DNA from: Verrucomicrobiia bacterium
Lineage (GTDB): Bacteria > Verrucomicrobiota > Verrucomicrobiia > JABWAM01
NCBI GenBank assembly: GCA_028687435.1
Contig: JAQUAF010000042.1
Coordinates: 1-50,868, forward strand
DNA: 50,868 nucleotides
Direction: 5' to 3'
The notes below the pieces were generated by a model that saw only the letters and a program-made list of their open reading frames with translations, had not been told where the DNA came from and searched no databases. The position numbers were made by a program, and so were the translations under genes. The number at the start of each line of letters is the position of its first letter. Within the stretch, counting starts at the first letter, position 1. This document shows, in pieces, positions 8,200 through 16,946 of this stretch.

Positions 8200-8673
8200 T
8201 GGGCAATAGGCAATGGTATTCAAGTCGTAAAGCCGCGGACAAATGTGGCCGAAAAACCGGATGACATGCTCTTCGTTTCCCCAAAGATCCAACATGCCGG
8301 TAAGACTGTCAAAAACATACCGGGGCTGGATTTTTTCCTGGTCGCCGATATCGGTGATGACGTCCTGCAACCGGCGCGGATCGGTGGGCTCCGTGACGCG
8401 CAAGGCTTTGATCCCGTCGTTTGCCGGACGTGACTTGAAAAAGTCCAGAAAGATCCGATCCTGGTTGCCCTTGCCGGAGGCAAAACAGTCAATGAGGATG
8501 AATCGTCCCCGGGACAACAGCGGGCCGTATTTGGCAACCATGGTTTGGGGCAAGCGATCGAAGCTCACATAAACCACATAATCTTTGCCGTCGGCCTGCT
8601 GGAACATGCAAGGCAGCGCCGTTTTGAAACGGCCAGCGCACGACTGTCGGAAATCCGCGTTTCGCCCGCTCAT
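8200..8673 (-). pseudogene. Fragment of a KaiC/RecA-superfamily ATPase
   Basis: On the minus strand the segment between proS and tig reads as the core of a KaiC-like ATPase: VVYVSFDRLPQTM, GRFILIDCFASGKGNQDRIF, and the Walker-B-like YVFDSLTGMLDLWG, ending in RLYDLNTIAYCPL. The start is degenerate: AGRFKTALPCMF sits where a Walker A such as GxGKT should be. After about 8200 the similarity stops and the frame simply runs antisense into proS. Both ends are therefore missing, and I read it as a relic rather than a working gene. The tig promoter now lies beyond its 5' end. Confidence 0.62.
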
Positions 8674-8692
8674 CCCCGCAAAAAAGCGGGTC

Positions 8693-8722
8693 TTGACGCT
8701 CCCCCCCGCTTTCCCCTATCCT
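8693..8722 (+). promoter_or_regulatory. Sigma-70-type promoter for tig-clpP-clpX
   Basis: TTGACG (8693-8698) and TATCCT (8717-8722) are separated by 18 bases, about 95 bases before the tig start. A hairpin CCCGC-AAAAAA-GCGGG (8675-8690) lies directly upstream of the -35 element. Confidence 0.5.
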
Positions 8723-8815
8723 CCTTCGCTTCAGACCGGCCCGGATTCCTCCTTGAAAATGAGGCTGTCCGGATTTGCCGATTGGGTTGAACCTGTAAAA
8801 AATTAGGGGACCACT

Positions 8816-10141
8816 TTGAACATTACCGTTGAAAATGTTGCGGCCTGCCGCAAAAAATTGAACATCGAAATTCCCATGGAGGATGTCGTTCGCGAATGGA
8901 ACGCAACCATTCGGGAATTCCAGAAATACGCCCAGATCCCAGGATTCCGCGTGGGGCGCGCCCCCATCGCCATTCTCGAAAAACGTTTCGTCAAGGAAAT
9001 CGGCGATGAAGTGCAGAAAAAGCTGATCCCCCAGTCGTTTCGCGAGGCCGTAGCCAAGGAAAAACTCGATGTGGTCAGCATGCCTCAAATCGAGGAGGTC
9101 AAATTCAACCGGAACGAACCTCTTCAATACAAGGCGCAGGTGGATGTGGCGCCCGAGTTTGCCCTGCCCGAATACAAGGGGCTCAAGATCAAGAAGACCC
9201 TCGAGACCATCAAGGACGAGGATGTGGAAAGCGGCCTGAAGCTGCTGGCCGAACAACAGGCCCGGTTCGAGGATGTCACCACGCGTCCCGTGGCGTTTGG
9301 CGATTTCGCCGTCATTTCCTACACGGGAACCTGCGATGGAAAACCCATTGCCGAAATCGCAGCATCGGCCGCCAATCTTTCGCAAAACAACCATTTCTGG
9401 CTCATCATGGCCAAGGATTCCTTTTTGCCCGGCTTTTGCGATCAGTTGAACGGCGCATCCATTGGCGACAAAAAACAGATCGAGGTGGATTTCCCGGCGG
9501 ATTTCCGGATCAAGGAACTGAGCGGGAAGAAAGCCAGCTTTGCCGTGGAACTCCAGGGGATCCGGGAGAAAAAGCTTCCGCCGATGGACGACGCCCTTGC
9601 CACCGCATATCAAGCCAAGGACCTTGCCGAACTGCGGCAACGGGTGCGCGAAAACCTGACCAAGGCTTCCGACCGCAAGTCCGAAGCCAGCCTTCGCCAG
9701 CAAGTGGTTGACCAATTGAAGGCAGCGGTGAATTTTGACCTGCCTGAAACCCTGGTTCAATCGGAGACCTACCATCTGGCCACCGATATTGTCCGCGAAA
9801 ACCACCAGCGCGGCGTCGAAGACAATATTCTTCGCGAAAAGAGCAAGGAGATTTTCGCCTCCGCATCCCAGAATGCCCAGGAACGGGTGAAGATGACCTT
9901 CATCATCCACAAGATTGCGAAGGCGGAAAAAATCGAGGTGCCGGAAAAGGAGGTTGACGATCTGATCCAGGCGGAAGCCACCCATGCCGGCAAACCCTAT
10001 GAGCGCCTCCGCAGTGAAATGCTGGAAAACGGTTCTTACGATTCCCTGAGGGAGCGTCTGCTGTCCATCAAGATCATGGACTTTTTGGTTTCCAAGGCGG
10101 CCATTGAGGAACAGGCTGCCCCCGCCCCCTCAACCCCTTAA
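8816..10141 (+). CDS. tig: Trigger factor
   Basis: Ribosome-bound chaperone and peptidyl-prolyl isomerase that meets nascent chains at the exit tunnel. TTG start at 8816, supported by AGGGGA five bases before it, one of the few clear Shine-Dalgarno sequences here. The N-terminal ribosome-binding domain has the signature GFRVGRAP (residues ~43-50, usually GFRxGKxP). The FKBP-like domain lies at about 150-245 ([11 protein letters not shown]) and the helical C-terminal arms at 250-430. At 441 residues it is of normal length. It heads tig-clpP-clpX, a widely conserved order coupling folding to proteolysis. Confidence 0.96.
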   Translation: MNITVENVAACRKKLNIEIPMEDVVREWNATIREFQKYAQIPGFRVGRAPIAILEKRFVKEIGDEVQKKLIPQSFREAVAKEKLDVVSMPQIEEVKFNRNEPLQYKAQVDVAPEFALPEYKGLKIKKTLETIKDEDVESGLKLLAEQQARFEDVTTRPVAFGDFAVISYTGTCDGKPIAEIAASAANLSQNNHFWLIMAKDSFLPGFCDQLNGASIGDKKQIEVDFPADFRIKELSGKKASFAVELQGIREKKLPPMDDALATAYQAKDLAELRQRVRENLTKASDRKSEASLRQQVVDQLKAAVNFDLPETLVQSETYHLATDIVRENHQRGVEDNILREKSKEIFASASQNAQERVKMTFIIHKIAKAEKIEVPEKEVDDLIQAEATHAGKPYERLRSEMLENGSYDSLRERLLSIKIMDFLVSKAAIEEQAAPAPSTP

Positions 10142-10155
10142 CCCCACCTTCCGAC

Positions 10156-10815
10156 ATGCAAACCTCCCATTTTCCGGAACGGAACCAGATGCTGGTTCCC
10201 ATGGTCATCGAGCAAACCGGACGCGGCGAACGCGGCCTGGACATCTATTCCCGCCTGTTGCGGGACCGGATCATCTTTCTGGGATGCGCCATCGACGATC
10301 ATGTGGCCAACATTGTCATCGCGCAGCTGCTTTTCCTGCAAATGGAAGATCCAAAGAAGGACATCCATCTCTACATCAACTCGCCCGGCGGCATTGTGTC
10401 CGCCGGCATGGCCATTTACGACACCATGCAGTTTCTGACCTGCGATGTGGTCACCTATTGTATCGGGCAAGCCGCCAGTTTCGGGGCGGTTTTGCTGGCA
10501 GCGGGAACCCACGGCAAACGCTACGCCCTGCCCAATTCCCGCATCATGATTCACCAGCCCAGCGGCGGCGCCCAGGGACAGGCTTCCGACATCACCATCC
10601 AGGCCAAGGAAATTCTCCGTCTCAAGGAACGGCTCAACCAACTGCTGGCCCACCACACCAAGCAAAGCATTGAAACCATCAGCCGCGACAGCGACCGCGA
10701 TTTCTTCATGTCGTCCGAGGAAGCCAAGCAATACGGATTGGTGGACGACGTGGTGCGATCCCGCAAGGAACTCAAGATCGAGGAGAAGACTGACGACAAA
10801 CCCGCTGCCAGTTGA
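10156..10815 (+). CDS. clpP: ATP-dependent Clp protease proteolytic subunit
   Basis: Serine peptidase that forms a 14-mer barrel and degrades proteins fed by ClpX or other AAA+ partners. Its 219 residues hold the full triad: Ser in [16 protein letters not shown] (the usual Met after Ser is Phe), His in [10 protein letters not shown] and Asp in [12 protein letters not shown] short N-terminal segment precedes the mature-type [18 protein letters not shown] start. It lies 14 bp after tig and 8 bp before clpX, so it is part of that operon. A ~20-residue Lys/Asp/Glu-rich tail follows the core. Confidence 0.96.
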   Translation: MQTSHFPERNQMLVPMVIEQTGRGERGLDIYSRLLRDRIIFLGCAIDDHVANIVIAQLLFLQMEDPKKDIHLYINSPGGIVSAGMAIYDTMQFLTCDVVTYCIGQAASFGAVLLAAGTHGKRYALPNSRIMIHQPSGGAQGQASDITIQAKEILRLKERLNQLLAHHTKQSIETISRDSDRDFFMSSEEAKQYGLVDDVVRSRKELKIEEKTDDKPAAS

Positions 10816-10823
10816 TATTTTTT

Positions 10824-12089
10824 ATGGCTAAAAACAACCAGGCCGCCATGTGCAATTTTTGCGGCAAACTTCATTCCGAAGTCCGCAAACTGATTGCCGG
10901 CCCCGGGGTTTACATTTGTGACAATTGCATCCAGATATGCAAGGGGCTGCTCGACAAGGAATTGGCCGCCGAAACCAAACCGGGTGTCTCGCATGCAAAA
11001 CTCCCCAAGCCCGTCGCGATCAAGGCGGCGCTCAATGAGCATGTGATCGGGCAGGAACTGGCCAAAAAATCCCTGGCTGTGGCTGTCCACAACCACTACA
11101 AGCGGATCTTTCACCCACCCTCCCCCTCAGGCGACGACCGCCACAAGGATGTCGAGATCGAGAAAAGCAATATTTTGCTGCTGGGGCCCACAGGATCCGG
11201 CAAGACATTGCTGGCCCGGACCCTGGCCCGCATCCTGCAGGTTCCCTTTTCCATTTCCGATGCCACCACCCTCACCGAGGCAGGCTACGTGGGGGAAGAT
11301 GTCGAGAACATCGTGTTGAGATTGCTTCAGAACGCCGATTACGACGTCAAACGCGCCGAGATCGGCATCATTTACATCGACGAAATCGACAAGATTGCCC
11401 GAAAAACCGAAAATGTCTCCATCACCCGGGACGTTTCGGGCGAGGGCGTGCAGCAGGCCCTGTTGAAAATCCTCGAGGGCACCGTCTGCAACGTCCCCCC
11501 TCAGGGCGGACGCAAGCATCCCCACCAGGAATACATCCAGATCAACACCTCCAACATCCTCTTTATCTGCGGCGGCGCTTTTGTCGGACTCGACAAGATC
11601 ATCCGCAGACGCATGGGCAATCGCGTGATTGGTTTTGGCGCAGACCGGGGACGTTCCCTCAGCCTGCACGATGCCGAGGATTATCTGCCTTATGTTGAAC
11701 CCGAGGACTTGCTGACTTTCGGGCTTATTCCGGAATTTGTCGGACGTCTTCCCGTGGTTTCCACCCTCAGCCCCCTCTCCGAGAGCGAACTGGTCAGCCT
11801 GCTCACCGACGTCAAAAACGCCATGGTGAAACAATACCAGAAGCTTCTAGCCATGGATGGCGTGGACCTCGAGTTCACTCCCGACGCGTTGCATGCGCTG
11901 GCCCAGGCAGCCATCAAAAAAGGCACCGGCGCCCGCGCCCTGCGCTCCCTGATCGAAAAACTCATGCTCGATCTCATGTACGACCTGCCTTCCCGCGAAG
12001 ATGTTCTCTCCGTGTGCGTCAACCAGTCGGTGGTCGAGGGGACAACTCCTCCGATCGTTCGCAAGAAGGAAGTCCGGGACGTCGCCTGA
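10824..12089 (+). CDS. clpX: ATP-dependent Clp protease ATP-binding subunit
   Basis: AAA+ unfoldase that recognises substrates and threads them into ClpP. Start at ATG 10824; a TTG at 10812 overlapping the clpP stop is in frame but would add four residues without family support. Order: C4 zinc finger (CNFC near residue 10, CDNC near 37), Walker [12 protein letters not shown], Walker [13 protein letters not shown], arginine-finger region [11 protein letters not shown], and the small AAA subdomain at the end. The ClpP-docking loop reads VIGFGA, keeping the IGF tripeptide, which fits pairing with the ClpP just upstream. About 421 residues, normal length. Confidence 0.96.
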   Translation: MAKNNQAAMCNFCGKLHSEVRKLIAGPGVYICDNCIQICKGLLDKELAAETKPGVSHAKLPKPVAIKAALNEHVIGQELAKKSLAVAVHNHYKRIFHPPSPSGDDRHKDVEIEKSNILLLGPTGSGKTLLARTLARILQVPFSISDATTLTEAGYVGEDVENIVLRLLQNADYDVKRAEIGIIYIDEIDKIARKTENVSITRDVSGEGVQQALLKILEGTVCNVPPQGGRKHPHQEYIQINTSNILFICGGAFVGLDKIIRRRMGNRVIGFGADRGRSLSLHDAEDYLPYVEPEDLLTFGLIPEFVGRLPVVSTLSPLSESELVSLLTDVKNAMVKQYQKLLAMDGVDLEFTPDALHALAQAAIKKGTGARALRSLIEKLMLDLMYDLPSREDVLSVCVNQSVVEGTTPPIVRKKEVRDVA

Positions 12090-12477
12090 AACGCACGCCC
12101 TCCCCCTCTTCCCTCAACTGTCACCGCGAAGGCGGTGCCCCGGCCATGTTGTCCAATGTTTTACGTTTGAGTTTTTGAGCGAGGGACGCATTGGGATTTT
12201 TAAGAATGCCCAAATAAAGCGAATAGAGAGGTGTTTTAATAAGAAAGCCAACCCCGCAGACAAAAAACCAGCGTGCCTCTGCCAATTTATTGTGAAATCA
12301 GAATTTTTTCGCCCTCGACTTTACAGTCTTTCCGGAAAAAGCGCTTTTTGCGGACAATCTCTACCTAAAATCATCCAAAATGTGGTGGAGAAAAACGGCC
12401 TTTTTCTTGCGTAACTCACTGCAAATCAACAAAACACCCCCTCAAACTGCCGAAGTTGGGTTAAAGTTCATCTTTTT
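12090..12477. other. 388-bp intergenic region after clpX
   Basis: Convergent spacer between clpX and the minus-strand isomerase gene. A perfect 6-bp hairpin, CACCGC-GAAG-GCGGTG, lies at 12122-12137 and could help end the clp transcript, though no T-run follows. The rest is AT-richer than the genes and shows no convincing gene, RNA or repeat. Confidence 0.5.
12122..12137 (+). terminator. Possible terminator hairpin after clpX
   Basis: CACCGC and GCGGTG pair perfectly around the tetraloop GAAG, 32 bases after the clpX stop. It is followed by CCCCGG, not by T residues, so termination would need Rho or the hairpin may have another use. Confidence 0.35.
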
Positions 12478-13245
12478 TCAAATCATTTTGAAAGCGGCTT
12501 CATCAATTATTCCTTTTCTGCAAATGTTGCGCAGATGGTCGCAGCTTCTTTGGCAGCCTTCGAGACAAGGCATTGCGAAATCGTCCTGCTCATAATCAAG
12601 CCATTCGACGTTGTGGGCCATAGCAAAATCGATGACCATGGGTAGATCGATGACGCCATTTCCCAATTCGGTGATCGTTTTGTTCGCCTTGGTGTCTTTC
12701 AGATGGATGATGGGAATACGCTCCGCGTTTTGCTTCAGAAATCCGACGACGTCTTTTCCTGCATGGTTGATCCAGCCGGTGTCGGGGACGAGCTTGACTT
12801 CCCTCACTTCCAATAGGGCATCCATATAACAATGCCCATCAGGTTTGTCGGCATAATCAAACGGGTGTCCATGGTAACAAATGGTGATGCCTTTGGCAGC
12901 CGCCACGGAACATGCCTTTTGAAGTGTGGACAGGCAATGGTTCAAATCGCTGTCGAGATCTTTTTCTCCAAACGAACCAATCAAATACCTGCATTGCAAT
13001 GCGCAGGCATAGGAATAGATTTTGCTTTTCGGATTTGTAAAACTTTCGATAGGGCCGAACAGTCCGCTGGTTTCCCACTGGAAGCGTTTCATCAAATCCG
13101 CCAATTGGGAAGGCGGCAGTCCGCCGTGGAAGAATGCGAACTCCAATCCTTGGAACATTTGCATTTTTGCCAGACGTTCCAATGTTCCGACAAAATCCTT
13201 TTTTAAGACATCTCTCACCGTCCACAGTTGTATGCCGATTTTCAT
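12478..13245 (-). CDS. Sugar phosphate isomerase/epimerase, TIM barrel
   Basis: Member of the xylose-isomerase-like TIM-barrel family (AP endonuclease 2 fold); 255 residues from ATG 13245. MKIGIQLWTVRD is the typical first strand, so the 46 codons of open frame upstream are not taken as coding. Metal-binding type motifs: CYHGHPFDY (middle), PDTGW (a strand-end Asp), IIHLKDTK and ELGNGVIDLP near the C-terminus. The substrate cannot be read from sequence. It follows a Gfo/Idh/MocA dehydrogenase with a 118-bp gap; such pairs often interconvert keto-sugars or inositols. No signal peptide, so cytosolic. Confidence 0.87.
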   Translation of the reverse strand: MKIGIQLWTVRDVLKKDFVGTLERLAKMQMFQGLEFAFFHGGLPPSQLADLMKRFQWETSGLFGPIESFTNPKSKIYSYACALQCRYLIGSFGEKDLDSDLNHCLSTLQKACSVAAAKGITICYHGHPFDYADKPDGHCYMDALLEVREVKLVPDTGWINHAGKDVVGFLKQNAERIPIIHLKDTKANKTITELGNGVIDLPMVIDFAMAHNVEWLDYEQDDFAMPCLEGCQRSCDHLRNICRKGIIDEAAFKMI

Positions 13246-13363
13246 ATGAGTCAGGTTGCTGTTTTTTCTTTTGTGAATGAGCTTGGGGTATGCTCGTTGC
13301 GCGAGCCTTGCCAAAAGGCAGCCTTCCTTGTCGCAAATGGTTCTATTATTTTTGCGCAGTCCC

Positions 13364-14458
13364 TTAGATGCCAAACCGTTCATGGCATTCGGGAAGTTCC
13401 ATGCGCATGCGGTTGAAAATATCCTGGCCTGATTTTTGGGGCTTTAATGGCAAATCAATTCGGATGCGATCCATGGCGCTCAGGCAGATGGCTTCCATTA
13501 TTTCATAGCCGGCATAGCTGTTATTGATATTGCAGGGATGCGGTTTTGAGTCATCGTCAAGCCATGCGATCAAATCCCTGACAAAGAGCGGCTGCAGCAA
13601 TTGGCTTTGTTGGATGATCCAGCTTTCTCCCTTGCCGAGGAGCAATTCTCCGCCTGTCCGGGGCGCAAACAATCCCCATCCTCCGTCGGTGTCACACCAG
13701 GCATACCCCAAGGCGCCGTAAACCGTCAGACGGTTGTCAATGCAAAGACCGCGCTTCCCCATATACATTGCCGAAAGCTGGCCGCATTCGATTATTGCGA
13801 AGACGCCATTCTCAAATCCAATGCGCCCCATCACATAATTGGGTGAGGGATGTTGTTGATCTTTCAAAAGTTCCCTTCCGTGGACATGCCCCACCACCCA
13901 TTGGGCCTTGCTGTTGCCGTTGGCCCATAGTGCATAATCGATGTAATGGGAACCCAGCAGGGACAAGCCTGCCTGACAACTGGCTTCGATGCGCAACACT
14001 TTACCAATTTCCCCTTTGTCCAGAATTTCCTTCAACTTTTGGAAAGAGGTCAAATATTTGTGTTGGAAACTAACCGCAGCCTTAATGTGGTTGTCGTTGC
14101 ACATCCGGGTCATTTTGCTCGCGGCGTTCAATGAAAGGGCCATAGGTTTTTCAAACACCAGTCCTTTGACTTTGTGTTTGACGGCCAATTTGACGAGTTC
14201 CATCCGGATTTTTGGAGGTGTGGAAAAACACAGGATGTCAGGATGCATTTCCTTAAGCATCTTGTCCGCATCGGTATAACGCGATGGGGCTGCCTTTTGT
14301 CCTTTCAGTGCCTCCTCCATCCGGGTTTGCTCCAGATCGCAAATCGCCACAAGTTCGCACCGATCGGAGTTTTTTATCCATCCATCCAAGTGAATCCTGC
14401 CCCTGCCACCGCAGCCTATTTGAGCGACGGTATATTTCGATTTGCCGATTTTGTTCAT
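13364..14458 (-). CDS. Gfo/Idh/MocA family oxidoreductase
   Basis: NAD(P)-dependent sugar or inositol dehydrogenase of 364 residues. The N-terminal Rossmann domain begins TVAQIGCGGRGRIHLDGW, followed by the acidic cofactor residue in AICDLE and the family catalytic lysine motif GLVFEKPMAL (residues ~98-107). The C-terminal alpha/beta domain runs to RMELPECHERF. No Tat or Sec signal, so cytosolic. It starts 118 bp before the isomerase gene and its leader shares a long conserved segment with the leader of the five-gene operon at 23 kb, which suggests joint control. Confidence 0.9.
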   Translation of the reverse strand: MNKIGKSKYTVAQIGCGGRGRIHLDGWIKNSDRCELVAICDLEQTRMEEALKGQKAAPSRYTDADKMLKEMHPDILCFSTPPKIRMELVKLAVKHKVKGLVFEKPMALSLNAASKMTRMCNDNHIKAAVSFQHKYLTSFQKLKEILDKGEIGKVLRIEASCQAGLSLLGSHYIDYALWANGNSKAQWVVGHVHGRELLKDQQHPSPNYVMGRIGFENGVFAIIECGQLSAMYMGKRGLCIDNRLTVYGALGYAWCDTDGGWGLFAPRTGGELLLGKGESWIIQQSQLLQPLFVRDLIAWLDDDSKPHPCNINNSYAGYEIMEAICLSAMDRIRIDLPLKPQKSGQDIFNRMRMELPECHERFGI

Positions 14459-14499
14459 GCTTGAGGTAATTTCAAAAGTTTGAGTTTGATGTGATTCTT

Positions 14500-14515
14500 C
14501 CTATCGGTCGATAGG
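14500..14515. promoter_or_regulatory. Palindromic operator-like site, copy 1
   Basis: CCTATCGGTCGATAGG: perfect 7-bp arms around GT, 42 bases upstream of the oxidoreductase start. A second copy with one arm mismatch lies at 23275-23290 at the matching place of another operon. Perfect symmetry and position suit a repressor or activator site, or a small RNA hairpin in the leader. Confidence 0.6.
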
Positions 14516-14664
14516 GTTGGGCGAAAACCGGTTGGTTTCTTGGAAGCGACCTCCTTTGTCGAGTCTGGATCTTTCCTGAATCCGTGCCTTTCGGAAAACG
14601 CTTTTCCCCTCGAAAAGCTTATGTATTTTTGCATAAAATCTTCGCTTGAAAAATAAACAAGTCG

Positions 14665-14693
14665 TGTTTAACTCAAAAAGCAATTTTCGTCAA
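14665..14693 (-). promoter_or_regulatory. Sigma-70-type promoter of the oxidoreductase operon
   Basis: On the minus strand: TTGACG (14693-14688), 17-bp spacer, TAAACA (14670-14665). The -35 is strong, the -10 is weak. The predicted leader is about 200 nt and contains the palindrome at 14500-14515. Confidence 0.42.
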
Positions 14694-14711
14694 CACTTTT
14701 TTGAAAAAAAT

Positions 14712-15183
14712 ATGAGCCTTTCGTCCACCGCCTTCACCATCCAACGATTCCTTTCCCCCATGCTCGAAGAGGAGATCGGCCCCTTTCCAATTAAGAACAA
14801 CATTTTGTTCGGGTTGTGAAACTGGCCCATCCCGAACGGTTCATGTCTCCCTATGCATGGTTGCAAATCGGGCACAAACCCTCCTGCGTGGCCGTAGCCG
14901 CTTCGGCGCGGTGAAGGCCGTGCTTTTTTGCCGAATTCGCCAAGTTCCGCCTGCCGGATAAAATTCACGAGGCATTGATCAAGGAAAACCTCGGCGACAC
15001 TCTGGCCGGTCATATCAGTTGGGACGCCACCGCCTTTCCTGCCCGAAAAAAAACCGCCGCCAAACCCACTCCCGCTCCCCAACCCAAGGCCCAAGGAAAA
15101 GAGACATTCGCCCTAAGGGGCAACCGGTCCAACCCAAAGAGCCCAAGCGGATGGAACTCCACCCAGCTCGCCAGCCATCCGTG
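14712..15183 (+). pseudogene. Remnant of a DDE transposase gene
   Basis: Pieces of one transposase can be read on the plus strand in different frames: an N-terminal piece from ATG 14712 (MSLSSTAFTIQRFLSPMLEE), a second piece around FVRVVKLAHPERFMSPYAW, then FAEFAKFRLPDKIHEALI and GHISWDATAFPARKK, and after a frameshift PKEPKRMELHPARQPS. The order matches IS1182/DDE-type transposases (HISRDSTAIEAREK-like region), but stops, frameshifts and an apparent ~60-codon deletion separate the pieces, and the C-terminal half is absent. The remnant ends inside the 3' end of the minus-strand CBM9 gene. No terminal inverted repeats were found. Confidence 0.68.
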
Positions 15184-16946
15184 ATCAGATCCCCCGCCTG
15201 GACCTGCCGCGGCTCCGGCGTCTGCGACAGCCAGCAGGCAATAAACTTGTCCTCCCAAGTTAAGATGGAGGCGGTGATATTCTCCCAGCGTTTTTGCGAC
15301 TGCCGGCCCTGGGATGCCGCGGATTTCAATGCTTCCAGTCCTCGATCCAACTCCTCAACATCGGCGGAAGACGAGGCGGTTCCCATCCGGCGTTTCAGTT
15401 CGGAAAACGCATTTTCCAAGCAGGCAATGCGGCTGTTGCTCCAGTGCCCAAAGCGCGAACCGAGATCGGGCGACAGCCCCAGCATCCGGCCGAATTTCCA
15501 TGGGCATGAAAGCCACTGAAATGTCGGTGTCCATGAGCTGAGTTCCGGGATCGTCTTGTTATTCCGGCAGAAGTTCACGCACCACTCCATGCCCCTGCCC
15601 GGCTTGGGGTCAAACATGGAAAAAGGAATCGACATCTCCGCGCTCCAGCCATTCTTTCCGCGAGAGACCTGGGCATTCCAATCCGCATTCCCCTGCGGAA
15701 TCCCATTTCTCTCCGCCCGGCATTTTCCCGAGGCGCCAACCACAAAGCGATAACATGGCGCCCCCACCTCCGGAACGATGAAAACATGGACGCAATCACT
15801 CCCGTCAATGCCCCCTTTCTCATCCATTTTCGTCTCCCCCATTCTTTCCTGATGGCATGTGAAGGCCAGATGAAGGGCATTGTCGTCATAACCGGCGTGA
15901 ACAATCGTTTTTTCCCTTGGAGGAGCCCCTGTGGTGTTGAGAAGAAATCCCTCAAGCCGTGACGCATCCCGCCATGCGTCATCGCTTTCCGCGCCATCAA
16001 GCATGGGCGCTTTTGCCAGCCGTTTCACCTCAAATTCCCTGGGATTTCCGGAATTGGCCATGAGTCGCCCCTTTTCTTTGATGCGCCGGCGAATGCCGTC
16101 CCCCACCTCATCGAAACGCCGCTGGAATTCGTCCCGTTTGCGCTCACGATGCCCCGCCAGAAAATCCAATGGAATCGCCGCCTTCAAAAGCCTGGCGTCA
16201 AGGCCAGCCTCTTCTTCAATATCTTTCGAGAGAAGGGCCAGAGCCTTCATCCAGCCTTCCTTCACCCCCTCGGAAACGGAATCTTCTAAAGCCGCAACGA
16301 CAATCCCGCCATCCTTGATCAACTCACGCATCCTTCCAAAAAAAATTGCCGGTTCCGGAAGCAGGACGGTATCGATCTCATCGTCCGGTTCAAGTTCCCC
16401 GGCAAAGGAAGCTTCCCCCACCCGGAATGTCTCGGCTCTTTCCTTTTGCTCTGACAACAACCGGAGCCTGATGCCATGCGTCAGCGCGGCGTCTCCGGCT
16501 TTCCGATCCGGTTCCTTGAGCAAAAAGACCAGACGCCGCCATTCGGAGGAATCATCCTTCCACTGATAAGCCAGATAATTTTCCGCATCCTTCCCCCGGC
16601 AATCGATCAGGAGCAAATAGCCGATGCCGCTGGCTGTTCCGCGGAAACGGAGAGTCAGATGCTTCATGTTCGACAAATCCGCGCCGTTCGGAAACTCATG
16701 CTGAAGGAGGGTAAAACTGTTCCTCTTCGCTGAAGTCTCAACCTTCATGCAACCCCCGCCCTTCGGCCCCTCTCCGGATTCATTTGTGATCCGGAGCAAT
16801 GGCTCGGAAATCCGGGGATTTTTTTTCCAGGAAATCCGGCATCCATCTCCTGAAACGGACGCCGCTTCCAGAAAAACAGCGAATCCTCCGCATGACATCA
16901 GCGCAAGCACCATGGCAACGAGTCTGCTCATGCAAAAAGCCTTCAT
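15015..16946 (-). CDS. Secreted protein with CBM9-like domain, chimeric C-terminus
   Basis: Exported protein of 643 residues, probably binding carbohydrate; catalytic function unknown. Order: signal peptide (residues 1-29), a beta-rich domain (~40-190, FRGTASGIGYLLLIDC), a charged helical region (~210-310), a CBM9/DOMON-like domain (~312-500; APMLDGAESDDAW, then ALHLAFTCHQE, DGSDCVHVFIVPE, WSAEMSIPFSMF), and a short helical end. From about residue 588 the frame is antisense to a transposase remnant (Trp/Arg/Gly-rich end), so the native C-terminus was probably lost. GAAGGG precedes the start by about 8 bases. The start overlaps the previous stop by 4 bp; last gene of the five-gene operon. Confidence 0.78.
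   Translation of the reverse strand: MKAFCMSRLVAMVLALMSCGGFAVFLEAASVSGDGCRISWKKNPRISEPLLRITNESGEGPKGGGCMKVETSAKRNSFTLLQHEFPNGADLSNMKHLTLRFRGTASGIGYLLLIDCRGKDAENYLAYQWKDDSSEWRRLVFLLKEPDRKAGDAALTHGIRLRLLSEQKERAETFRVGEASFAGELEPDDEIDTVLLPEPAIFFGRMRELIKDGGIVVAALEDSVSEGVKEGWMKALALLSKDIEEEAGLDARLLKAAIPLDFLAGHRERKRDEFQRRFDEVGDGIRRRIKEKGRLMANSGNPREFEVKRLAKAPMLDGAESDDAWRDASRLEGFLLNTTGAPPREKTIVHAGYDDNALHLAFTCHQERMGETKMDEKGGIDGSDCVHVFIVPEVGAPCYRFVVGASGKCRAERNGIPQGNADWNAQVSRGKNGWSAEMSIPFSMFDPKPGRGMEWCVNFCRNNKTIPELSSWTPTFQWLSCPWKFGRMLGLSPDLGSRFGHWSNSRIACLENAFSELKRRMGTASSSADVEELDRGLEALKSAASQGRQSQKRWENITASILTWEDKFIACWLSQTPEPRQVQAGDLITDGWRAGWSSIRLGSLGWTGCPLGRMSLFLGPWVGEREWVWRRFFFGQERRWRPN

Larger units (their letters stand above)
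14459..14711 (-). promoter_or_regulatory. Leader of the oxidoreductase operon, shared with the 23-kb operon
   Basis: Read on the minus strand, this leader shares blocks in the same order with the leader at 23213-23460: GTGTTGAC at the far end, TTGTTTAT, a CCAGACTCGACAAAGGA-like block (14552-14568), CCCAACCC with the palindrome, AATCACATCAAAC, and TTTTGAAATTACCTC just before the start codon. A promoter (TTGACG, 17 bp, TAAACA) is at its upstream end. Whether the conserved blocks act as DNA sites or as RNA is unknown. Confidence 0.65.

Noticed and set aside
8489..9985. Long open frame on the minus strand over the tig gene
   Set aside because: It is antisense to a clearly recognised trigger factor and its translation has the low-complexity look of a shadow frame; no family features.
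14690..15094. 134-codon glycine-rich open frame on the minus strand
   Set aside because: It is antisense to the transposase remnant, whose family motifs are readable on the plus strand.
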